Source: an uncultured Pelagibacteraceae bacterium
GTDB taxonomy: Bacteria > Pseudomonadota > Alphaproteobacteria > Pelagibacterales > Pelagibacteraceae
Direction of reading: 5' to 3'
Length of the DNA stretch: 64,000 nt
Assembly (NCBI GenBank): GCA_902536385.1
Contig: CACAWY010000001.1
Location: 88,458-152,457 of the forward strand
Shown one piece after another: positions 44,873 through 53,209 of this stretch. The translations under genes and the position numbers were made by a program. Each line of letters begins with the position of its first letter. The first letter of the stretch is position 1. The notes under the pieces are model-generated. The model saw only the letters and a list, made by a program, of their open reading frames with translations, ran no database searches and was not told where the DNA came from.

Positions 44873-47257
44873 ATGAAAGCTTCTTATTTAAAACCTCTAT
44901 TACCTTTAAGAGACATAGTCATATTCCCTTCTATGGTAGTTCCGTTATTTGTTGGACGTGAAAAATCTATTAAAGCTCTTCAAGAAGTAATGAAAATGGA
45001 TAAGTCAATCGTTTTAGTGACTCAAAAAAATTCTGAAATAGATGACCCTACTGGACAAGATTTATATCAATTTGGTTGTTTAAGTAAAGTTCTGCAGTTG
45101 CTAAAATTACCAGACGGGACAGTCAAAGTTTTAGTAGAAGGAGAAAAAAGAGTAAAAATAATTAAACACAGTGAGAAAACAAAAGATTACCTTAACTGTG
45201 AAGTTGAAGTTGTTGAAGACAATAATATTTCAAAAGATCTCGATCAATTAGCAATCGGACTAATAAAAAAATTCGAGCGTTTACAAATTTTAAATAAAAA
45301 AGATTTTAGCGATGGATCAAATAATCTAAAAAATTTAAAAGATCCCTCTCAAATAGCTAACACTATTTCATCAAATTTAAATATTCAAATTTTTGAAAAA
45401 CAAGAACTTTTAGAAATTACAGACTTAAAAGTTAGATTAGAAAAAATCCATTCACTTATCGAAAAAGAGACAAGTGTTTTATCAGTCGAGAAGAAAATTC
45501 GTGGCAGGGTTAAAAACCAAATGGAAAAAACTCAACGCGAATATTACTTAAACGAACAACTTAAGGCTATCCAGAAAGAACTTGGTGAAATAGATGAAGG
45601 AAAAGATGAACTTTCATCAATTTCAAAAGCCATAGCTGATGCAAAGATGCCAAAACTGGCTAAAGAAAAATGCCTTTCTGAATTAAAAAAATTGAAAACA
45701 ATGAGTCCGATGTCAGCAGAGGCAACTGTAGTAAGAAATTATTTAGATTGGATGACGGAACTCCCTTGGTCAAACAAGTCAAAAATTAATACTGATTTAA
45801 ATAACGCACAAAAAATTTTAGATGAAGATCATTATGGTCTTGAAAAAGTTAAGGAAAGAATCATAGAATTTTTGGCTGTGCAAAAGAGAATTCAAAAAAT
45901 GAAAGGCCCAATCTTATGTTTAGTTGGCCCCCCAGGAGTTGGAAAAACATCATTAGGAAAATCTATCGCTAAAGCTACTAATAGAAAGTTTATAAGAATC
46001 TCTTTAGGAGGTATAAGAGATGAGGCAGAAATTAGGGGTCACAGAAGAACATACATTGGATCATTGCCAGGCAAAATAATACAGATGATGAAGAAAGCTG
46101 GGACAAAAAATCCTTTATTTCTTCTTGATGAAATAGACAAAGTTGGAAATGACTATAGAGGAGATCCTTCTTCGGCTTTATTAGAGGCTTTAGATCCTGA
46201 GCAAAATAAAGAATTCAATGATCATTATTTAGAGGTCGATTATGATCTTTCTGATGTCATGTTTGTAACGACTGCCAATACACTTAATATATTACCTCCA
46301 CTTTTAGATCGTATGGAAGTAATAAGGCTTTCTGGCTATACAGAGGATGAAAAACTAAATATTTCACAAAAATTTTTAATACCTAACCAAAGTAAGAACA
46401 ATGGTCTTAAAGAAGATGAGTGGAATTTAGACGAAAATATAATTAGGCAAATAATAAGGCATTATACCAGAGAGTCTGGAGTCAGAAATTTAGAAAGAGA
46501 AATCTCAAAAATTGCTAGAAAGCTTGTAAAAAAAATTGATAATAAAGAGAAAGTTAATGATCCAATTAACGAAAAAGAATTAAAAACACTTTTAGGTGTT
46601 CAAAAATTTAATTATGGCGAGATAGAAGAGGAGAATAGGGTTGGAGTTGTTACTGGCCTAGCTTGGACTGAAGTAGGTGGTGAAATTTTAAAAATAGAGT
46701 CAGTTGTAATGCCTGGTAAAGGAAAAATGCAAATTACTGGAAAACTTGGAGACGTCATGCAAGAGTCTGTAAAAGCAGCGAAATCTTACATAAGATCAAA
46801 AAGTTTAGATTACGGGATAATCCCACCAATCTTTGATAAAAGAGATTTTCACATACACGTACCGGAGGGAGCAACTCCAAAAGATGGACCATCTGCAGGT
46901 GTAGGAATGGTGACTTCAATTATTTCAGCTATTACAGAGATACCAGTAAATAAAGACGTAGCGATGACTGGAGAAATCACATTAAGAGGATTAGTTTTAC
47001 CTATTGGTGGTTTAAAAGAAAAACTATTGGCAGCGCATAGAGCAGGCATAAAAAAAGTGTTAATACCGAACGAAAATCAAAAAGATTTGGTCGAAGTACC
47101 AAAAACTATTTTAGACTCTATGGAGATAGTACCTGTCAAGAATATTGAGGAAGTTTTAAAAACTGCTTTAACGAAACCTTTTAAAAGAGTTGAATGGGCA
47201 GAGGTTGACCAATTAACTAATAAAAGCAAACAAAAAGAAGAATTAAGTACACACTAA
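44873..47257 (+). CDS. lon: ATP-dependent protease Lon
   Basis: A 794-residue LonA protease. The N-terminal substrate domain (about 1-200), the coiled coil, the AAA+ module with GPPGVGKTSLG at about 353-363, and the C-terminal protease domain are all present. The catalytic Ser is in PKDGPSAGVGM (about residue 672), and a Lys in LKEKLLAAHRAGIKKV completes the Ser-Lys dyad. It degrades misfolded and regulatory proteins. Its end is 4 bases from the convergent glycosyltransferase. Confidence 0.98.
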   Translation: MKASYLKPLLPLRDIVIFPSMVVPLFVGREKSIKALQEVMKMDKSIVLVTQKNSEIDDPTGQDLYQFGCLSKVLQLLKLPDGTVKVLVEGEKRVKIIKHSEKTKDYLNCEVEVVEDNNISKDLDQLAIGLIKKFERLQILNKKDFSDGSNNLKNLKDPSQIANTISSNLNIQIFEKQELLEITDLKVRLEKIHSLIEKETSVLSVEKKIRGRVKNQMEKTQREYYLNEQLKAIQKELGEIDEGKDELSSISKAIADAKMPKLAKEKCLSELKKLKTMSPMSAEATVVRNYLDWMTELPWSNKSKINTDLNNAQKILDEDHYGLEKVKERIIEFLAVQKRIQKMKGPILCLVGPPGVGKTSLGKSIAKATNRKFIRISLGGIRDEAEIRGHRRTYIGSLPGKIIQMMKKAGTKNPLFLLDEIDKVGNDYRGDPSSALLEALDPEQNKEFNDHYLEVDYDLSDVMFVTTANTLNILPPLLDRMEVIRLSGYTEDEKLNISQKFLIPNQSKNNGLKEDEWNLDENIIRQIIRHYTRESGVRNLEREISKIARKLVKKIDNKEKVNDPINEKELKTLLGVQKFNYGEIEEENRVGVVTGLAWTEVGGEILKIESVVMPGKGKMQITGKLGDVMQESVKAAKSYIRSKSLDYGIIPPIFDKRDFHIHVPEGATPKDGPSAGVGMVTSIISAITEIPVNKDVAMTGEITLRGLVLPIGGLKEKLLAAHRAGIKKVLIPNENQKDLVEVPKTILDSMEIVPVKNIEEVLKTALTKPFKRVEWAEVDQLTNKSKQKEELSTH

Positions 47258-47261
47258 AACT

Positions 47262-48143
47262 TTAATCTAACCACTCTTTAAATTTATCAAAATTTTCTTT
47301 AATATGTTTTGGTAAACTTTCATTTTTTATTTTTTCTAAATATTTAGTGGCTGTATGCTTCTTACCTCTTTTGCTAATACTGTGGTCGTAAATAATTCTT
47401 TTTTCTTTAATGATTTTTTCAATTTCTATTAATGTTAAATTACTTTCTTCAAATTCTAAATGGTGCAAATAATTTGAAAACTTATAAAAAATATCTTCTG
47501 GTTTTTTTATCGAGGTGTAATGCCAACCACCATTATTAATTATTTTTACATTTGAATACTTTTTGTTGGAAAACACTGTGTCAATTCTCCAAAAAGGGTA
47601 AACTTTTCCTTTTATATTTCTTAACCATTGAGGAGACACCAAATCCTTTTTTTTACATGCTCTTGTACCAAGCCATTTGAAGTTTGGTTGTCTTAAATTA
47701 AACTTGTAATAATAAATGTCCTGTTCAAATAAAGATATTTTTTTAGAATAATTAAATTTTTCAATATTGGGTATTTCGTCAAGATCACCAATTAAAATTA
47801 AAGACTCATCTTCTGCTTTCATTAAACCCCTATTAATTTCATTTCTTTGATGATTTTCCCTTAAAAGTGAATTATTTAATATTTTTTTATTTCTGGTCTC
47901 TAAATTGTCTTTATTATTCAATTCAAAAAGACCCTCGGGGACGTCATCGACTACTATATAGGTTATTTTATCTTTAAATTTCGAAAAGTTATCGATTTTG
48001 AAATTGAGCTTTTTTTCCTTTCCACTATGAAGGAATTTTGACTCAACAATGATAAATTTTTTTACAAATTTATTTAATGTATTTAGTCTCAAGTCTAGAA
48101 GCAAATCTTCATCGAAATACATAAAACAGTCATATATGTTCAT
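47262..48143 (-). CDS. Glycosyltransferase family 17-like protein
   Basis: A 293-residue protein resembling GT17 (the beta-1,4-N-acetylglucosaminyltransferase III family). Visible are MNIYDCFMYFDEDLLLDLR, FIIVESKFLHSGKEK and LIGDLDEIPN, a DxD-type metal and sugar-nucleotide site, and NNGGWHYTS. No signal peptide or membrane helix is seen, so it probably acts at the cytoplasmic side. Small bacterial GT17 proteins occur in surface-polysaccharide regions. It is divergent from the sugar-modifying fusion gene, sharing a 50-base gap, and is convergent with lon. Confidence 0.8.
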   Translation of the reverse strand: MNIYDCFMYFDEDLLLDLRLNTLNKFVKKFIIVESKFLHSGKEKKLNFKIDNFSKFKDKITYIVVDDVPEGLFELNNKDNLETRNKKILNNSLLRENHQRNEINRGLMKAEDESLILIGDLDEIPNIEKFNYSKKISLFEQDIYYYKFNLRQPNFKWLGTRACKKKDLVSPQWLRNIKGKVYPFWRIDTVFSNKKYSNVKIINNGGWHYTSIKKPEDIFYKFSNYLHHLEFEESNLTLIEIEKIIKEKRIIYDHSISKRGKKHTATKYLEKIKNESLPKHIKENFDKFKEWLD

Positions 48144-48153
48144 AGTATTTGAG

Positions 48154-48174
48154 TTATAATATTATATATTATAA
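48154..48174. promoter_or_regulatory. Symmetrical divergent promoter/operator palindrome
   Basis: TTATAATAT (48154-48162) and ATATTATAA (48166-48174) are perfect inverted copies with a 3-nt centre. The palindrome contains a perfect TATAAT on the plus strand at 48155-48160 and another on the minus strand (48168-48173). It lies in the middle of the 50-base gap between the divergent GT17 and fusion genes, so one site could set both transcription starts. No clear -35 was found. Confidence 0.4.
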
Positions 48175-48193
48175 GTAAATATTAATTGAATAA

Positions 48194-50746
48194 ATGAAGA
48201 AAAAAATCATCATTACCGGCGGATTGGGATACATTGGAACAGAATTGTGCAAAATATACTCCGGTATAAGTTGGCATCATTCTATCACTGTTTTAGATAA
48301 TAGATTTATTTCTGAAAGAGTTAATCAAATAAGAAACTGGAACATGGAATTTATTCATGGGGATATACTAGATAAAGAAATAGTAAAAAAGATTTTCCAA
48401 GACGCAGACGTGGTGCACCATTTAGCGGGCATTACTGATGTTCCTAGAGTAAAAAGTGAAACTGATAATTCTTTAGATCAAAAAATAATATCTGTGGGAG
48501 TAGAAGGCACGCAAAATATTCTAAACTCGATTGGTAAAAATTGTAAAATAATTTTTCCTTCTACACATGTAGTTTTCGAAGGAACTGAGAAAGTTAAGTT
48601 AGATATAAAAGAAAATGAAATTTTAAAACCTCTTCTTTCCTACTCATCATCAAAAGCTACCAACGAAAAACAAATAAAAGACTCAGGTAAGAATTTTATA
48701 ATTCTTAGACTTGGCTCAGTTTATGGATATTCAAATGACTCTATGAGAATTGATATAATGCCTAACTTATTTTCAAAGATTGCCTCTCAAAACGGAACTT
48801 TGAAACTTTTTTCTGGAGGAAGGCAAATTAAAAGTTTAGTCCCATTAATTGATGTTGCTAGATGTTTTAAATTTATGGAGGAGAAAGTCGATATCAACCA
48901 AGAAATTTATAATGTTACAAAAGAAACTGTCACAGTCAAAGAAGTTGCACAAATTTGTAAAAAATATAATGGAAAGACTCAACTAAGAGAAACAAATGAT
49001 GAAATACCTAATTTAGGTTTTTCATTGTCTAATAAAAAATTATTGAATACGGGATTTAGATTTCTTTATAACTTGGATGAAAATATAAAAGAAATGATAA
49101 ATAAATGGTCTAAACAAAATTTAATAAAACAACTTGAATTTGTTAAAAAAGGAGCAAATATTTTTAAAGACCAAAGAGGCGAGATAAGCAATCATGAATT
49201 AACGGAACCAATTAATTTAATTGGATTAATTGACTCAAAAAAAGGAACTGTAAGGGCTAACCATTATCATCCGCAGCAAGAGCAAAAATGTTTATTTACT
49301 AAAGGACAAATAATTGAGGTATTCCAAGATATTATAAATCCAAATTCTCCAAAAGTGACACAAGTTGTAAATGCAGGTCAGCTATCAATAATAAAACCAA
49401 ATGTAGCTCACACAATGGTATTTAGTAAAGATACAACATTTTTAAATCTAGTAAGAGGTGAAAGAGACCATGACAATTATGGGATTACACATACAATCAA
49501 ACACACTATTGTAAATGAGAAAGAAAAAGAATTACTTTTAAAATATTATAAGTTTGAGTGTAGATCCTGTGGAAACGAAAACTTAAAAAGAGTAGTTTCT
49601 CTAGGATATCAACCTTTAGCAAATAATTTGCTTAAAAAGAAAAACGATGAATGCGAACTATATCCGCTTGAGGTAAATTTCTGTGAAAAATGTTACAATT
49701 GTCAATTATCAGTATCAGTGGATCCAAAAAAGATGTTTTCAAATTATTTGTATACATCTTCAACTTCAAGAGTATTTAGAAATCATTTTATTCAAGCAGC
49801 AAAAAAATATAAAAATGAGCTAAAATTAAATAAAAAAAAATCCTACATAATTGACATTGGCAGTAACGATGGAGTAGCTTTAAAACCTTTTTTAGAATTA
49901 GGTTTTAAAAAAGTTTTAGGAATAGAGCCAGCAAAAAATTTAGCAAAATTGGCTAATAAGAATAAGATAAAAACCTTTAATGGTTTCCTAGACACAAAAA
50001 ACTTGAAAAAAATTAAAAAAGGAGCGGATTTAATTTTAGCTTCCAATGTTTTTGCTCACTCTGACAAACTTCAGGAAATGGCTGAGTGCATGTTTAAACT
50101 TTTAAGCAAAAAAGGAACAATTATTATTGAAGTTCAATATCTAATGAATACATTAAAGGACCTAACATTTGATAATATTTATCATGAACACTATAACTAT
50201 TGGTCACTTACCTCTTTAATTAATTTTTTCAAAAAATTTGATAGCACAGTAGTTAAAGCAGAAAAAATTGATACCCACGGAGGTTCAATAAGAGTTTACA
50301 TAAAGAAAAACAAAAATACTAAAATCGACGCAAGTGTGAAATACTTATTGAAAGAAGAGGAAAAATTTGGAATTAAAAAATTTTCTACATACAAAAAATT
50401 CGGAGAAAAAGTTTACCAAATAAAAGAAAATGTAAAAAAAAATATTAAAAAACTTAAAAATAAAAATAACCAATTAATTGGATATGGCGCACCTGCGAAA
50501 GCAACTACTGCATTAAATTTTTTTGGTATATCGAAAGAATTAGATTTTATAGTAGAGGATAATAAATTAAAACATAATAAATTTATTCCAGGTGTAAAAA
50601 TTCCAATTAAAAAAAAAACTGAAATTAAAAATAAAAAAAATACTCTTATAGTTTTAGCCTGGAATTTTTACAAAAATATAAAAGAGAATAATTCTGAACT
50701 TTCAGAAAATTTTATAAATATTAAAGACTTAGAGATCAATAATTAG
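48194..50746 (+). CDS. Three-domain fusion: NAD-dependent epimerase/dehydratase, sugar-isomerase-like cupin, zinc-binding sugar C-methyltransferase
   Basis: An 850-residue single frame with three modules. Residues 1-310 form an extended SDR with the nucleotide loop GGLGYIG (9-15) and YxxxK at Y150-S-S-S-K154. Residues 320-445 form a cupin with H357, H359 and a later His in PNVAHTM. Residues 450-850 form a NovU-like C-methyltransferase with Cys pairs C456/C459 and C497/C500, SAM motif IDIGSNDG (553-560) and the C-terminal GYGAPAKATT (763-772). CapF combines an SDR and a cupin, but the added methyltransferase is unusual. It probably remodels a nucleotide-activated deoxysugar; the exact product is unknown. 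Confidence 0.85.
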   Translation: MKKKIIITGGLGYIGTELCKIYSGISWHHSITVLDNRFISERVNQIRNWNMEFIHGDILDKEIVKKIFQDADVVHHLAGITDVPRVKSETDNSLDQKIISVGVEGTQNILNSIGKNCKIIFPSTHVVFEGTEKVKLDIKENEILKPLLSYSSSKATNEKQIKDSGKNFIILRLGSVYGYSNDSMRIDIMPNLFSKIASQNGTLKLFSGGRQIKSLVPLIDVARCFKFMEEKVDINQEIYNVTKETVTVKEVAQICKKYNGKTQLRETNDEIPNLGFSLSNKKLLNTGFRFLYNLDENIKEMINKWSKQNLIKQLEFVKKGANIFKDQRGEISNHELTEPINLIGLIDSKKGTVRANHYHPQQEQKCLFTKGQIIEVFQDIINPNSPKVTQVVNAGQLSIIKPNVAHTMVFSKDTTFLNLVRGERDHDNYGITHTIKHTIVNEKEKELLLKYYKFECRSCGNENLKRVVSLGYQPLANNLLKKKNDECELYPLEVNFCEKCYNCQLSVSVDPKKMFSNYLYTSSTSRVFRNHFIQAAKKYKNELKLNKKKSYIIDIGSNDGVALKPFLELGFKKVLGIEPAKNLAKLANKNKIKTFNGFLDTKNLKKIKKGADLILASNVFAHSDKLQEMAECMFKLLSKKGTIIIEVQYLMNTLKDLTFDNIYHEHYNYWSLTSLINFFKKFDSTVVKAEKIDTHGGSIRVYIKKNKNTKIDASVKYLLKEEEKFGIKKFSTYKKFGEKVYQIKENVKKNIKKLKNKNNQLIGYGAPAKATTALNFFGISKELDFIVEDNKLKHNKFIPGVKIPIKKKTEIKNKKNTLIVLAWNFYKNIKENNSELSENFINIKDLEINN

Positions 50747-51269
50747 TTACTAGATTTTTCCATATTTCAAAAATATTTCTTATACTTTCAAAAAAGTATT
50801 CTAAGTAATACTCTGTTCCAGGAAAATAAGAAATTATAAAACCTTGTGAAAAATATAAGATTCTAGATATAGCAACAGCTAAAAAAATAAATATTATTAA
50901 TGAGTTATAAAAGCCAAAAGATACTTTCTCTTTTCCAATTTTACCAATACTTTTTTTAGTTTGTGTTTCATCTAATTTAATCCCGTGTTTTTTTGCTAAA
51001 TATTCTGGTGAGTACAAACTGATTTCTCTTGTTTTTTTTGTAACAGTCCTTTTTATTTTTTTTGGTTTTTGTATTTTTTGTTGAATAGGCTGAGGTCTTG
51101 AAACCGCCTTTTTTGGACGAGCGATTGATTGTGTTTTTTCCACATCTCCCACAGGGAATTGTTTCCATTTTAATCCACAAAAACCACACTGAACCATTCT
51201 TCCAGCTGCAGGTATGGAATTATCTGGAAGCGTAAATTTCTTTTCACCACAGTTACAAGTTATAATCAT
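50736..51269 (-). CDS. Zinc-ribbon (MJ0042-type) membrane protein
   Basis: A 177-residue protein. The N-terminal zinc finger is C5-N-C7 and then CGFC at about residue 28, with the typical spacer FTLPDNSIPAAGRMVQ, as in MJ0042/zinc-ribbon_4 domains. A Lys/Pro-rich linker follows, then one predicted membrane helix at about 122-142 and a short C-terminal tail. Such proteins are widespread in alphaproteobacteria and have no settled function. It overlaps the fusion gene tail to tail by 11 nt. Confidence 0.75.
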   Translation of the reverse strand: MIITCNCGEKKFTLPDNSIPAAGRMVQCGFCGLKWKQFPVGDVEKTQSIARPKKAVSRPQPIQQKIQKPKKIKRTVTKKTREISLYSPEYLAKKHGIKLDETQTKKSIGKIGKEKVSFGFYNSLIIFIFLAVAISRILYFSQGFIISYFPGTEYYLEYFFESIRNIFEIWKNLVTNY

Positions 51270-51323
51270 AGTTTTACAATAATACTGCTATTTATATAAA
51301 TTACACTAGAAATTAAATACTTT

Positions 51324-51352
51324 TTTACTTTATAAAGTTTTTATTGTATATC
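51324..51352 (+). promoter_or_regulatory. Predicted promoter of tRNA-Val/tRNA-Asp
   Basis: TTTACT (51324-51329) and TATATC (51347-51352) are 17 bases apart, ending 17 bases before the tRNA-Val gene. Each matches consensus at 4 of 6 positions. Other -10-like hexamers occur nearby, so the exact start is uncertain. Confidence 0.3.
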
Positions 51353-51369
51353 TCGATTTTATTTAATTG

Positions 51370-51445
51370 GGGCGGTTAGCTCAGTTGGTAGAGCATCTCG
51401 TTTACACCGAGAGGGTCATAGGTTCGAGTCCTTTACCGCCCACCA
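51370..51445 (+). tRNA. tRNA-Val (anticodon TAC)
   Basis: A 76-nt tRNA. The acceptor GGGCGGT pairs perfectly with ACCGCCC, followed by A and an encoded CCA. The D arm GCTCAGTTGGTAGAGC and T arm GGTTCGAGTCC are canonical. The anticodon stem TCTCG/CGAGA encloses TTTACAC, giving anticodon UAC. Confidence 0.97.
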
Positions 51446-51453
51446 TTAAATAA

Positions 51454-51531
51454 GGGGGTGTAGCTCAGCTTGGTTAGAGCGCCTGCCTGTCACGCAGGAG
51501 GTCGCGGGTTCGAGTCCCGTCACTCCCGCCA
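51454..51531 (+). tRNA. tRNA-Asp (anticodon GTC)
   Basis: A 78-nt tRNA. The acceptor GGGGGTG pairs with CACTCCC (one G-U), followed by discriminator G and an encoded CCA. The anticodon stem CCTGC/GCAGG encloses CTGTCAC, giving anticodon GUC. It is 8 bases after tRNA-Val, and the tRNA-Val/tRNA-Asp pair before nuoA is a known alphaproteobacterial arrangement. Confidence 0.97.
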
Positions 51532-51537
51532 CTAGTT

Positions 51538-51556
51538 GATAATGATTTTCATCTAA
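51538..51556. promoter_or_regulatory. Fur-box-like sequence upstream of the nuo operon
   Basis: GATAATGATTTTCATCTAA matches the E. coli Fur consensus at 13 of 19 positions, and its reverse complement at 14 of 19. It shares the 12-mer TTGATAATGATT with the site at 29559-29577. It begins 7 bases after tRNA-Asp and is about 139 bases upstream of nuoA, so it might equally be an unrelated AT-rich segment. Confidence 0.25.
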
Positions 51557-51625
51557 TAACTTGAAATTCAACAATTATAGATCAACAATAATGCTTCCAT
51601 CTGTCCTGTACTCTTAAAATAGAAA

Positions 51626-51634
51626 TGCTATAAG
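51626..51634 (+). promoter_or_regulatory. Predicted extended -10 promoter of the nuo operon
   Basis: TGCTATAAG is an extended -10 element (TGn followed by TATAAG, 5 of 6). It lies about 60 bases upstream of the nuoA ATG in the 163-base gap after tRNA-Asp. No convincing -35 is present, which extended -10 promoters tolerate. Confidence 0.4.
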
Positions 51635-51694
51635 TAATAACAATTAATATAAGAATCTCTAAACTACGGTATTAGAGTAGATATTAATTAAAAC

Positions 51695-52063
51695 ATGATT
51701 TATAATTTTTTAACAGAATACTTATCAATAATTATTTTCTTATTTATTTCTCTATTTCTGAGTATAGGATTTATTGTTGTTAATTTTTTAGCTTCACCAT
51801 CCAATCCTGATCCAGAAAAATTATCTGCTTATGAATGTGGATTCGAAGCATTTGATGACTCAAGAATGGAATTTGATGTAAGATTTTATTTAGTAGCTAT
51901 ATTATTCATTATATTCGATTTAGAAATAGCCTTTCTATTTCCTTGGGCAATATCTCTTGGTAGTTTAGGTGCTTTAGGTTTTTGGTCCATGATGCTTTTT
52001 CTAGGTATCTTAACTATTGGATTTATCTATGAGTGGAAAAAAGGAGCACTAGAATGGGAGTAA
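51695..52063 (+). CDS. nuoA: NADH-quinone oxidoreductase subunit A
   Basis: A 122-residue membrane subunit of complex I with three helices. The loop after the first helix includes [27 protein letters not shown], the characteristic NuoA/ND3 segment with its conserved Cys. It heads the thirteen-gene nuo region seen here. The end overlaps nuoB by 10 nt. Confidence 0.97.
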   Translation: MIYNFLTEYLSIIIFLFISLFLSIGFIVVNFLASPSNPDPEKLSAYECGFEAFDDSRMEFDVRFYLVAILFIIFDLEIAFLFPWAISLGSLGALGFWSMMLFLGILTIGFIYEWKKGALEWE

Positions 52064-52590
52064 AATTTGATCTTAACCAGAATAAAGATAAAAAAATTCC
52101 TGAAGAATTTAAGGACTTAGCTAAAGATTTTGCTGAAAAAGGTTTTATAACAACATCATCTGAAAATTTAATAAATTGGGCTAGAACAGGCTCGTTACAT
52201 TGGATGACTTTCGGATTAGCTTGCTGTGCAGTAGAAATGATGCAAACCTCAATGCCCAGATATGATCTTGAAAGGTTTGGTGCCGCTCCTAGAGCATCGC
52301 CACGACAATCAGATGTGATGATTGTAGCAGGAACATTAACTAATAAAATGGCTCCAGCTCTTAGAAAAGTTTACGATCAAATGCCCGAACCAAGATACGT
52401 AGTATCAATGGGAAGTTGCGCAAATGGCGGAGGATATTATCACTACTCTTATTCAGTTGTCAGAGGCTGTGATAAAATTGTACCAGTCGATATTTATATC
52501 CCAGGTTGTCCACCATCTGCAGAAGCACTTCTTTATGGAATATTAAGACTACAAAAAAAAATAAGAAGAGAAGGTACTTTAAAAAGATAA
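52054..52590 (+). CDS. nuoB: NADH-quinone oxidoreductase subunit B
   Basis: A 178-residue subunit that holds cluster N2, the last in the electron path to quinone. The four ligands C57, C58, C122 and C152 are present in [26 protein letters not shown] and [12 protein letters not shown] chose the ATG at 52054, which has AAGGAG seven bases upstream; an upstream GTG at 52033 lacks such a site. It overlaps nuoA by 10 nt. Confidence 0.98.
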   Translation: MGVKFDLNQNKDKKIPEEFKDLAKDFAEKGFITTSSENLINWARTGSLHWMTFGLACCAVEMMQTSMPRYDLERFGAAPRASPRQSDVMIVAGTLTNKMAPALRKVYDQMPEPRYVVSMGSCANGGGYYHYSYSVVRGCDKIVPVDIYIPGCPPSAEALLYGILRLQKKIRREGTLKR

Positions 52591-52591
52591 T

Positions 52592-53209
52592 ATGATTGGA
52601 GAAAAATTACAAAAACTAGAAAAATTAATAAATTCAGAACTTGCAATAAATATTAAAAATTCTTCAATAAAAAATAACGAATTATTAGTTGAGATCAAAG
52701 AGGAAAAATTAATTGAAGCTGTTCAATTTTTAAAATCAAATGATAATTGCAGATTTAGGCAACTTGTAGATATCGCTGGTGTTGACTACCCTGATGAAGA
52801 AGAACGATTTCAATTAGTATATCTTTTTTTATCTCACGAACATAATATAAGGATAAAACTACTCATAAAATTAAAACCTAATCAAAATATAAATTCTTTA
52901 ACAAAGATTTTTCCGTCTGCGAACTGGATGGAGAGAGAAGTTTTCGATATGTATGGTGTTAAATTTAAAAACCACCCTGATTTGAGAAGAATTTTAACTG
53001 ACTATGGTTTTAAAGGTCATCCTTTAAGAAAAGACTTTCCTTTAACTGGTTTTAATGAAGTGAGATACAGTGAAAAGGATAAAAAAGTAATTTATGAGCC
53101 TGTAAAACTTGAACAAAATTATAGAAATTTTGATTTCGAGAGTCCTTGGGAGGGAACGAATTACATTAAAAATATTAAAAAAATTGAAAAAGATGGTAAA
53201 AAAAACTAA
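52592..53209 (+). CDS. nuoC: NADH-quinone oxidoreductase subunit C
   Basis: A 205-residue peripheral-arm subunit (30 kDa family). The conserved block includes [42 protein letters not shown]. It packs against NuoD. NuoC and NuoD are separate genes here, the alphaproteobacterial state, unlike the fused NuoCD of E. coli. Its end overlaps nuoD by 17 nt. Confidence 0.97.
   Translation: MIGEKLQKLEKLINSELAINIKNSSIKNNELLVEIKEEKLIEAVQFLKSNDNCRFRQLVDIAGVDYPDEEERFQLVYLFLSHEHNIRIKLLIKLKPNQNINSLTKIFPSANWMEREVFDMYGVKFKNHPDLRRILTDYGFKGHPLRKDFPLTGFNEVRYSEKDKKVIYEPVKLEQNYRNFDFESPWEGTNYIKNIKKIEKDGKKN

Noticed and set aside
48194-50746. Integrative element bounded by the tRNA genes
   Set aside because: No integrase, transposase, direct repeat of a tRNA 3' end or terminal inverted repeats could be found around the accessory block.
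53109-53192. N-terminal extension of NuoD starting inside nuoC
   Set aside because: The extra 28 residues are unconserved; the ATG at 53193 gives the family N-terminus.
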